Below, one piece after another: positions 22,001-34,000 of a stretch of DNA of 64,000 nucleotides. Source of the stretch: Hippopus hippopus (lineage: Eukaryota > Mollusca > Bivalvia > Cardiida > Cardiidae); NCBI GenBank assembly GCA_946811185.2, contig OX328100.1, positions 20,200,999 through 20,264,998 of the forward strand, written 5' to 3'. Within the stretch, counting starts at the first letter, position 1; every line of letters starts with the position of its first letter. Made by a program: the position numbers and the translations under genes. A model generated the notes under the pieces. The model saw only the letters and a program-made list of their open reading frames with translations, searched no databases and was not told the DNA's origin.

Positions 22001-25000
22001 AGAGGGCTTATGACAAACTCAAACACAAAGTTTATAAATGTTTAATCTGATTTTTTTTCAGACAATTTTGCCATTACTATAATAGTAATGTTTGATTTAC
22101 AGATTGTTCACATTGACAGGAAGTTTTACTCCACTGTTGCAAGAGTTATGCCCCTTCTTTATTTAATTATTTGAACATTGGCAAACGCAGTTTGGCAGAC
22201 AGGACCAAACACAAGTAGCCTGTTTCACCCCCACCCTCCTATCCTGTGACCAACCATTTACCGACAGCCTTCACTTTCCTAAAAAGAGACCTGTTCGGGG
22301 AGCATAAACCGTCTACAACGTCTCTTGTTTTTTTCATATTTGGACATTTATCCTGAACTGTACCGTCTCAAGTCCATCATAAATTTTTTGGTAGCGAATT
22401 TAGAGTGCTGTACTGACTTTCTGTTTCATCGGTTTAATCTGTATTGCAGCGAAATGCAGTTGAATTAAAGTAACTAACATGACCAAAGACAAATTATTAA
22501 ACCTTTCATTAACTAAAGAGCTTGTAGAAGTCGTTTATAACAAGTAAATCTTGGAAAAATCAATGATGAAATTTATCGTGCGTGGTGGCCATTTTTTATG
22601 TTTTCGGGAACGTACACAACTCGAGTAACAGATGAAATGCATGGTTTTCTCTTTATTCAGCATTTTAATTGAAAATATTTGTATTTCAAACAAAGGACTA
22701 TTAAATATGCAAGCAACAGGTATGTTTAAATCCTAGTTTTGTGCTCTATTTGCAAAATTATGAGAGTTCAGACTTGGGCACAAACTGTGGAGCTTTCAAC
22801 TGATTTTGTCTTGATCGTCTCTGTACCCAGAGGCGACCAGTCAAAAAGTAACATCGCCTCTAGGGACAGTTATCTGTACTATGAGAACTATGCTCCTTGT
22901 TTGACTAAGAATTTTCACCGAAAAAGTAACTGCAGTCAAGCCATGGCATCCACATAATAAATTATTTATGATGCTTGTATTTTATATGTATGGTTGTCAA
23001 AAGATGATTAAGTACACTGATATTCAGTTTTATTGTATACCTATATAATATGATCTGAGTAAAATACAGGTGTTATCTAACTTGCCAATACACTTTGACA
23101 AATTTTTTTCTAGCACCGTGTGTAGACCATAATCGTGTACATGGACGACTTCCAGGTATTGACGTTTGGGTCTTTTTGCCAAATTCCTAACACATTTGGC
23201 CTGCATGATGAAGCACGCAAAACCCATTTTAGTGTGTTTATGGTTATTTCATCTTGTATTTGTCATGTACTTTTTTCAATAAACGTTTTTATCCAGAATT
23301 TAATTTTTTTCCATATCAATGCCCATTACATAAATATATATGTTATTTTGCAAAAGTATTTCCAAATGCTACTGTACGATACACTTGACTTGCCCTCTGC
23401 GTTTAAACCAAAAGAAATATACTGTTCTTGATAGTGACAGTGAATAACAACCACTAACCACCTTTTCAGTGCTTAAGAATTAGTTTTTAAGCCACAGTTG
23501 TTGTCTTTTTTCTTTTAGTGGCTTGAGGACCCCAACCGCCATTTTTAAATGCAAACTGATCTATGCAGACTTACTGTTATCTATGTATATTCATCCACCA
23601 TTCATAAAAATTGTACATGTTGTGTACATGAATTTTTGGTTTTTATGTTTCTTTACATTAATTGTGGTGAGGTATATGATAAAAGGAATATTGTAAGCAA
23701 CAGCTGCACTTCTATGTGGTTTCATCCAATACGCACCTCTTTAAACATGCAACTTGAAATGATCCTACCACACAGAAATTCAGACTGTTGTAATATTCCA
23801 TATTAATCATAATTAAACTTAATCTGTTTCATCATGTATACACAATAATTTTCAATCTTTCAGCTGGAACAAACATTTCTGTTGATCTTGCAACAGTGTT
23901 TTCTGGTGATTCTGTGTTTACCTTGACAGCAACTGATGAAGAAAATGATGCGCTTACTTATTTCTGTAATGTAACAAGCACTTTAGTTCCTCTACAATGT
24001 AACACAGGTATTGTATGCATGAGACCACAGAAATTGTTTATCTTACCTCATTACTCCCTGAAATGATTCACTTTCCTTACAAAACTATAAAATTCTAGAC
24101 TTACCCAATTCTAAAGCATTTTCAGGTTAAAAATTTAAAATGGCTTAAATGATGAAATTTGTCTTTTAATGGGTAAAAGTAATGCAGGAAAACGAGAAAA
24201 TGCAGGTTACCAGTATTTTCTCCTCTTCGTAAAATGTGTTCAGCAGCCTTTTTCCATAAAGTTTGTAAAATTTTGAGACTGTTTGTTAAAGTAATCTGTT
24301 TGGTCAAGTAATCATATAATTATCTATGAGGTACCAGTATACAATAATACCTTTGAATAATTGTTATGAAAGAAGAAGAAATTGCTTATTTCAAGGGAAA
24401 CAGTCAAATCATCTCAGATGTAAGTCATTTATATGTGCAAATTTCCATGCACTATTTTTTTGGTGTAACATTCTTGTCTGGCAACAGTACGGTATCTAGA
24501 GTGCATATTAACAAACACCAATCTGTTTCCCTCAGTGTTTTTTTTACCCTTTTCCAGAAAAATCTCATCAGCTGAGGCAATGTCATCTGAAAAACAATTA
24601 GGGTTTTGAAATCTCATTATGTAATTGATGATATATGCTAAACATGTATAAAATTTAGTGAAACAGATAGGCCGAAATCTTTTTCTGAATGTCCTCTCTC
24701 AGTGCTTTCATTTTTTCAGCTGGAGTGGTATCTCTGCGTCGTAATGTTACTATGGCAGAGAATGGAACAACCTATCAAGTGCTGATGTGTGTTGAGGAGC
24801 AGGTACACACACATGTAGTGTGTGAAACCCTCTCTGTTCTATTTACGTGTAAGTAAACCTACCAAGTACTGATGTGGATTAAAAAGCAAGGACATTCACT
24901 AAGGGTTGAGTGCATATTTTTGTATTGCCACCCAGGAGGAAAATGCAATTGCTTTACTGCATGGCAAATAACGCCCAAAGAGTTATGTTAAGCCATGTAA

Positions 25001-28000
25001 TACAGCAATTGCATTATTTTTCTCAATGGCAGCACAAAAATATGCACTCAGCCCTTTTAATTGCACTTGCTGTTTACTTGAATCAATTTTCGTACATGAC
25101 AGAGAGAACAAAAAATGAACAAACACATCTTTAAACATGAGTTAATTTCCTTGGTGGATACTTGGTGGTGCCCGCATGAATACACAGTCCATTTCTAGCT
25201 TTGCAACATATTTTTCAGTTGAAGACCGCCATTATGCTGACTGTGAAATCAATACTTTCAGTGATTTATCAAACGAAATAGAAATTTCTGATACTGTCTA
25301 TAAAAATCCAGTCACCTTTCTAAACTTGAGGATTAGCCAACAATATATTCATTTGATGGACATTTTTATAGATAATTCGTAAAGAATAGGTCTACATATC
25401 ATTGGCAGATCTGTTCTTGAGGGATATAAGACATAAGACTATCCGAGTTTTCTTACAAGCTATGAAGTGAATGACACCACCGTTTTGTGAACAGCTTATT
25501 TGAATGCAAAAAACAGTGTCACAGCTGTTAGTTTACAAACTGGAATAATGTGACAATATTTCGATTTAAAATTATGTAAGCGTCGCTGAACAGTCCTACG
25601 AGACACTGTCACAAGTGCAACTAAAATCCAGATCACCAGTTATTTCTTGTGGTGTCCATGGTTGTGAGGTAGAGCTTCAGTCTTGTAACCAAAAGGTCCC
25701 GAGTTTGATACCTGGGAGCGGGTGTCAACTTTGGGATTTTTCATTGGCCCACGCATTAGGCGCGAGTACTGGTGCAGTTCCCAGGAAGCAGAATCGAGAG
25801 AGATTAGCGTAAGTTGTAAGAACTTGTTTCTCAGTCGATGTAAAATAAAACATGTGTAAACTAAACTAAACTAATAAACAGATATTTCTTTCTAAGTCAT
25901 CTGTTCGATTTCATCAGCAATTCATACTGTAACACATTCACTTCTAGAGCTATTTGTCACTTTTTTGGGTCTCCCAGCTCTAGACTTACTTTTAATATCA
26001 CCGCTATCACGGCAACATTTTAAAATTCTTGACACACTTTCTATCAGATACACAATGAGCTTTTTCTGATCAATAGACAGCAGTTAACCATGCTTTATTT
26101 AAATCCTCGCGATAAACAAACTGATAACAATTCCATTATGGAACAAGAAGTCAACTTCAAGAGTACATTTTCTGTTTACGCGGGGCATTTAACTCAGTGA
26201 CCTGGGTTTAATAGATATCTACCGCTGACATACTGAATGATGTAACATGATGCCAACCATTTAAATACTGGATTCTCTTTTGGCACTGTATTTTTTATGT
26301 TTAGGGTGTAAATAAACATCAATTTGTTAAGGTTTATTTTTGTTTTCCAAGTTTTTTAAGCAAAAGATATCAATCTTTCAGCATTGGACTGATTCAGCAA
26401 TGGAAATCTAACAAAAGCAAGTAAGGAGCTTGTATGAAATCTAAATTTAACAAACACACAACAACTTGGAAAAACTGAAAGTAGTCCCATTGCTTTTATC
26501 TAAAAAAAGGTATGATGATTCTTTCATCACATGACCGGATTTCGACCAGTCAAAAAATGATTTACATAATGAGTGCAATTAGTGTGAAACCCTCTCTGTT
26601 CTATTTACATGTAAGTAGACCACTAGTACCAAGTGCCAATGTGTATTGAAAAGCAGGTACATTCACATCTAGTATGTGAAACCCTCTCTGTTCTATTTAA
26701 ATATTTAAACCTACCAAGTACTGATGTGTATTGAAAAGCAGGTGCATTCACATGTAGTATGTGAAACCCTTTCTTTTCTGTTTAGATGTAAGTAGGCCTA
26801 CCAAGTATTGATGTGTGTAGAGGAGCGGGAACATACATCAGAGCTCCAGATAAGGAGTGATGGTATTCTAAATCCATTATTGCTCTTCCAAACCATATGT
26901 TACGGGTACTCATTAGAATTGTCTCGATGAGATGATTCTAATGAGTACCCATAACATAGGGTTTAGTGGAGAATTATCGATATTTTCAACTTTGAAATCA
27001 AAATAACTCCCTCTATCTAGAGCTCTGATACATGTAGTGTATTTGCCTATTGATAAAAGTTGTGATACTCCTAAAATACCAATGAGTTTTGTTACTTCCT
27101 TCACAGCCAATGGCTACTTCAGTAGTTGCAGATTGTGTAGATCAAGATCAAGAGCTACATCTAATTTTCTCATCTCGATATGTTTTCAATTTTGAGGTGT
27201 CTAACTGGTTTTGAAAATAATGTGGGCAAAGTAGAAAATGCTGATGAACCTCATTCTTTAGCATGCAACTTTCAGTTTTATCAGCTGACCTTTTACTACA
27301 CGATGTTGAGTTTAAACTATCCCAAGAATGAAATTTTTTTAAAAAAAAAGGGTGGTAAAAGGAGGGAATGCTGGTATATCAGGAAGTTATACATGTATGT
27401 TTATACAATATACTGCAGCTTCAATGACAGCGCCACAGATATCCAACCTGCCATCCACTGAAACCTTTAACGAAACGATGAGTGTTGGAACAGTCCTGTT
27501 TACAGTTAGTTTGTCCGATCCAGATAGTGGGGATGTTCATACTTTCAGACTGAATCACATTCAACCTGTAAGATCTGGGTCCATGTTTTCATTTAGCGCA
27601 TCAAGTAAGTAAAATCAAAGTACTTAAAGTACAGAGAGTATATTTGGTTTGATGTGGGGAAGGCCGGCAACCCTATGTTGTGGTCCTTTGTTAATCCTGT
27701 GTAGGCATGTGAGTCAGTGCATGCATCGCCTTGTATTTCAGACATCTTCTCAGAAACTGACAATCTAATTTTTACTATATATTGCTACTAAAGTTTTGGA
27801 AATTTGCCTGTCAAAGCACTCGTTCTAAGCCTTGACAAAAATACAGCTTGCTTTTAGGAGGCAGTGTTGCCGTGACATTTGTACACATATTCATGTGTTA
27901 AACTGTACTTTCATTCATGTTTTATCTATATTTTTCCCCCGATGGAAATCAGCGTAGACCAGGATCAGACTGCACAAAGCATCCTATTTGATTTATATCT

Positions 28001-31000
28001 GCATCAACTGATATTCTGATATTTTGCAAATGCTATTAACATGCAATGCATTTAATTTTTATCATGATGGAACAATGTCTATTTCATTTTACCTGCACCA
28101 CTTAATTTTATCCAATAGAAAGAAAAAGTTTGGACTACAACATGCGTAACAGATCTGACAAATAGCCTCACAAGGTTGAACTCTGAACCTCCACGCCCCA
28201 AGGCAAACACTCTACCATGTAGCCACAAAAGCTAGCTCTTTAGCAAGGCAGTATAAGTGTCCCCTTATACAAACTTAAGCTAAACATTTATATTTATCTG
28301 TAGGATAGACCAGTATACTACATACTCCTGATTCGTTCACAAATACTTCATTTCCTGTTAACTCTATCTCTCAACTAAGTGGGTTTTTTCTGGGTGGGCG
28401 CGAATGTAACAGTTCTGACATAGCCTCAAAAGACGAGTATTGGACCCTGGACCTCCACGCCCCAAGGCAAACACTTTACCATGTAGCCACAAAAGCTAGC
28501 TCTTTAGCAAGGCAGTATAAGTGTCCCCTTATACAAACTTAAGCTAAACATTTATACCTATCTGTAGGATAGACCAGTATACTACATACTCCTGATTCGT
28601 TCACAAATACTTCATTTCCTGTTAACTCTATCTCTCAACTAAGTGGGTTTTTTCTGGGTGGGCGCGAATGTAACAGTTCTGACATAGCCTCAAAAGACGA
28701 GTATTGGACCCTGGACCTCCAGGTCCAAAGGCTAACGTTCTACCACATCGCTACAAAAGCTTGTTCTATAGCAAGGCAGTATAAGTGTCCCCCTAAACAA
28801 ACACAACTTATACATTTATATCTATCTGTGGGATAGACCAGTATATACTACACTGGCATAACCCGATTAGCCTTTATCCCTTTTCTGATGACGTGTGAGA
28901 AAGCCAGAAAACACATGCGTAGGTGCACTGACTGCCGTAATATGACCCTTTACCACACAATGCAGACTTTTAACAACCCTGGGAAAGAAACCTTTTGAGA
29001 GTACTGTGGGATCGAACCCATGACCCCTTGTTCTCAAGTCCTGTATGCTACCGACTGAGCTATTGGGGCTGGGCCTTTTGGCAAAGGGTTGAAAGGAAGG
29101 ATTACCCTGGAGAGCAAACATGAATGCACTTTTTCAGTCAGATAAGATCTGGGTCTGTTTTTACAAACCATTCTTAGACCTATATAAAATAATCCCAGGT
29201 TTTAACGACCTTAGAGAAGAAGTCTTTTGAAAACATTGTGGAAAAAGGAGAAAATGCTGGTCACCAGCATTTTCTCCTTTTCCCATAATGTTTTCTACCC
29301 TATCAAAGACAGAAATGGTCATATTTGCAACACTGAATTTGTCGTCTGCAAATGCTTTCAATTTGGCCCAGTCCAAAATTTTGTCATTTGGTTAAGAGTT
29401 AAGAAGATTCTTAGTCTTACTCTGAAGAGCTCTCTAAATTTCAAATGTAATGTTCACATTCTGATTGGCTAAACCAAATATTTCAGCCAATCAGAAGTTG
29501 TTACTTTAAATTTTGAGGGTAAGAGTATGAATGTCATTAACATCTAAGGCACCTTTCACAGCTATGGTTGCCTTTTTCGCCAAATGCAGATCAAGATCAG
29601 ACGGCACAAAATGTGGAGTCTGGTCTTTGATCTCCAGTGACCATCTTGTGAACATCATTGGTAATATTTTTACTTGTGGTGCAGCCACAAGTGAAAATAT
29701 TACTGATGATGTTCACGAGATAAAACAAATTTTGATCTTTCACCGAAAAAAAAAAACAAACATTTTATTTATTTCATGCTTTTAACCCTTTTTTGGGGGA
29801 ACTTACATCAAAATCCAGTACAGTTCTTTTTGGAAAGCATGAAAATAAACATGATGAAATATTTCCTTTAACAGCTGGTGAACTGACATTAGCCTCGTCA
29901 TTTGACTATGAGACTCAGACCACTTATAACCTGACATTCAGTGTAGCAGATGAACATCTATCCAGCGTAGAGTATAAGATGCTATATATACAGGTCAGCG
30001 ATGTTAATGAAGAACCCGTTCTAACGCTACACACCACCTGGCTGTCCACATCAGAAGGCAGTGTAAGTTTCAAACTTTGGATTTCAGTATAGATGAAACT
30101 GTGTCCAGACCCTGTAGATCAAGATCAGCCTATACACAGCCCTATCCTAGAGCTACATATATAGTCTTTATATGAACATACCATCAGTAATAGAATGTAT
30201 TGTCAATTAAAGGCCCAGTAGCTGCCAAATGTAAACAATGCATGTGTTGAAATGCATTTAAAAGTATGGAAATTATTGCGAAAATGCCAATCTGTTATTG
30301 TGCGGTTGGTCCAAGTATTAGTTGCCTACAGAAAAATGAATTTCGGAACCAGGAAAAAGGTAAACAAAAGATTGACCAACTTGGCAATATTTTACTCAGT
30401 TTTAAGCACCTGCCACCAGCAGGCACACAGTAAGTATCCTTAAGGTACTTGCTTTGTAATTAAAAAACAATTCTTTCTCTTTCCAAATGACTTTTTTTAA
30501 GGTACAGAAGCAGATGAGATTTTCACCCAAAATGGTCACAATATTTCATTATTGAATCTTTTTTTTTTGCACTCTGTATTAGCTCTTTTCATGCTTCACC
30601 ACTGATCATTGTTTCCAGGATGGTTATGTGGGAAAGCAGCCAGTGGCTTGAAAAGAATATTGTGCCAAGTACTGGTAAAAGAAACTCAGGATAACTGAAA
30701 TAGTGTTGAAAACAGCGTTAAACACCATAGTTACAATCAATCAGTCTTTTCATGCTCTAAATATGGCATTCAAAGGGTTTATTCTTTTTTCCCCTGTTTT
30801 TCTTTACCAAACGGCAAAATTTTAGACTGGTCCAAATTGAAAGCGTGCACAGACAACAATTTAAATGCTGCACAAATTATGATACAAAAATTTGTCTTCG
30901 AAAGGGTGAAAAAACATTGTGGGAAAAGTGAAAATATTGGTTACCAGTATTTCTCCTTTTCCCACAATGTTTTCAAAAGTCCTTTTTCTTGGAGTCAGTG

Positions 31001-34000
31001 AAACTCAGAATTTTGTTGGAAAGGGTTATCAACCTATTAAGGTTTTCGCAAGCATGAGGAAGAAGCTTTTTTTGAAAAATTGTTGGAAAAGGAGAAAATG
31101 CTAGTAACCAGCATTTTATCTTTGTCCAAGAATTTGTTCTATGTTCAGCTCAATTGTGCTTATTTTGCATTTGTTTTCTGGAGATGCTTACCCTTTTTAA
31201 CCCTTACCCACATGGCAGAAGTTTAGACCTATCCAAATTGAAAGCATTTGCAGACAAAAATGTCATAGTGGCTGAAATGACACAATTTTTCTTTGATAAG
31301 GTAGAAAACTTTGTGAGAAAAGGAGAAAATGCTGGTAACCAGCATTTTCTCCTTTTCCCACAAGGTTTTCAAGACGCCTTCTTCAGGGTCGTTAAAACCA
31401 CGGATTGTTTGGTAAAGGGTTAAGAGCCTAGGACAATGTTTTGGGTTGAAAAGGCTAAAAAGATATGTCTTCCCTTTTATTTTGAACTACCTGTATATGA
31501 GCAAATGAAAATGGGGTAAATGCATCTGCCAAAAAGTATCAACACAGGTCAGGGCGTGTAGGCACTGGAGGCTCACATGTGTTGAAACTTTTTGCTTTTG
31601 TTAAATTTTATGCATGCAAAGGGACCATCATACCTCCATGTTCAGTCGGCCTATAGACAAAAAGGATTTTAAGGATCCATAATGATACTAAGGACTTGGT
31701 TGGTATAATATATCATTGAGATGCATTAGACCCCCTTTTGCTAGAGCATGTCTCAAATAAATTACAAGGATTTTTTGTTGTATTTGACTGATTTCTCAAA
31801 TTATGCATTGTCCCATAGGCTGGTAAGGAAGTTGGAATTGTGATATACAGCTGTACTGATATAGATGCTGGTCAGACTACAACAGTTACTCTCTCCAGTG
31901 GAACCTACATGAGTCACTTCAGCATGGATTCTGCCACAGGCAGCCTCACATTAGCCAGAGACTGGGACTTTGAAAGTGACTCTCTACCTGAAATTACAAC
32001 TTTAGGTATCACATGTTCAGATGGGGAAGGACTCACTGATAGCGGAAATTTTACGGTTGCGATATCTCCACTTAATGAATTTGCTCCAGTTCTAAGTATT
32101 ACAGAGGTTGAGCTTACCATATACACCAACCAGACCCTGCAGGATTCATTATTTAGTGTTGGAGCCAATGACAGTGATTATAATGATGATGGTCAGTTTG
32201 AATATTCTGTTGCTCGAATTGGAATGGGAAAGCAGCATTTTACAATGTCAGATCAAGGTGAACTATACTTGTCTAATTACTTAACCTGGAACTATAATTT
32301 CACTTTCCCGTTCACTGTGAAGGTTTCAGATGGGGAAGCAAGTCCGTTGACAGCATCAGTAAATGTCATCATACATTACATTGCTCCAGAAACAGTCGTT
32401 CCAACTGGCACAGCAAAAAAATGTTTGTTATGTACGACAGAAGGAGTTCTGGTAATATCAGTAATCTCTATTGGAGGTTTTCTTATACTAGCTTTCCTAC
32501 TACATGCCTGTATCAGAACAAGAGCTTGGACACTGTGTCAGTCAGAACCAATAAGACAGCATGAAAAACAAACAAAGAAAAGTCGAAGGAGAAGGTGAGT
32601 AAATCATAATGTGACTTACAGTTATAAAACGCTGCAGTAGACTTTATGTCGTAATTTTTGTTCTAGTGAGTTACCCATATGAGGTATATAGAATATGGCA
32701 CAGGATGGCATTTAAGATGAAATTCAACTGGCATAAGTTGTCATTTGAGATAAAAGTTTAAGATTGGATCTGGTATAAGTTGGCATTTAAAATAACTAAG
32801 GTGGAATCTAGCATTAGAGATAAAAATTCTAAGATGGGATCTGGCATAAGTTGGCATCTGAGAAAAAACTTTTTGAAATGAGTTGAGAAAAACTGTTTAA
32901 TATTAACTCTTTACAAATTGAAAGAATTTGCAGAAGACAAATTGGACTCAAAAATTGAAATTTCTTTTTTGTAGATAAGAAAACCTTGTGGGAAAAGGAG
33001 AAAATGCTGGTTACCAGTATTTTCTCCTTTTCCCATAATGTTTTCAAAAGCCTTTTTTAAAGGAGATGTTAAAACCAGGGATAGTTTGGTAAAGAGTTAA
33101 GTGAGCTGTTGTTGAGCTTGTTAACCCTTTTTCTAGAGGAGTTTGATAAAACTTTAGCTGAAAAGCCAACTGATGTCAGTTTCTTTCTATTACAAAACAG
33201 TACCTCAAGAATTCTGCCTGTAACAATAAGATCTACATGCAAAATCCTCATATAAAGCTGGCTTTCTGTGTCCATCATCTGACCACATTATCGATTTGCA
33301 ACAGTGTAATTTATTGAGGCTAGTAAGGATCATATTATTTTCAATATGAATATTTCCACCTATCCAACTGCATTGTCTGTCAATGCAATAGTCCGATTAT
33401 GACAAAAAAGTTTGCAACAGGCAGCATTCTTTTTCATCGCAAGAGACCATCGGACTGCATTTCAAACAGAATGAAAACAAATGTTGTTGTTTTTCCCTTA
33501 TTGACTTACTTGTAGTCCATCTTTTTGTTATTTTGTATTCAACATGCTCTAGAAGAAGCCAAATTAGGTTTTCTTCAGTCTAAATTGACATGGAAAGTCT
33601 CCATCACTTAATTCCAATTCGTGTACTTTATGATCGTATTTACCACAGTCAATTCTATTCCTTATGATACCTCTCACCAACCATCTGTGTTCTGGTTTTC
33701 TATGATCTGAAATATATGGCATCAGCCATTAACAACAAACTATGTTCTGTTTCATCTGACACATTTGCTGTGCAGGCTCATGTTTCAAACGACAAATTGC
33801 ATGGTCGATTAGACATGGAGACAGTTGCAACCTACGAACATCTTGCAAGCAAACAACGCAGTTGGTTGGTGGACACATGAAAAACCATGCAGCCTTAATG
33901 ATTTAGACTGACTCACTGCTCAGAATTGTTTGATAAAGGGTTAATCTGGTAGTCTTTTTTTGAAGTTTGACCCTATAACGCTTAAAGTTTTCTAACTACT

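Noticed and set aside
22739..22957. 72-codon frame in intron F as a possible extra exon
   Set aside because: It lacks a convincing acceptor and donor with phase 1, and joining exons F and G directly restores a good cadherin repeat start (VLSNLSPGTNISV).
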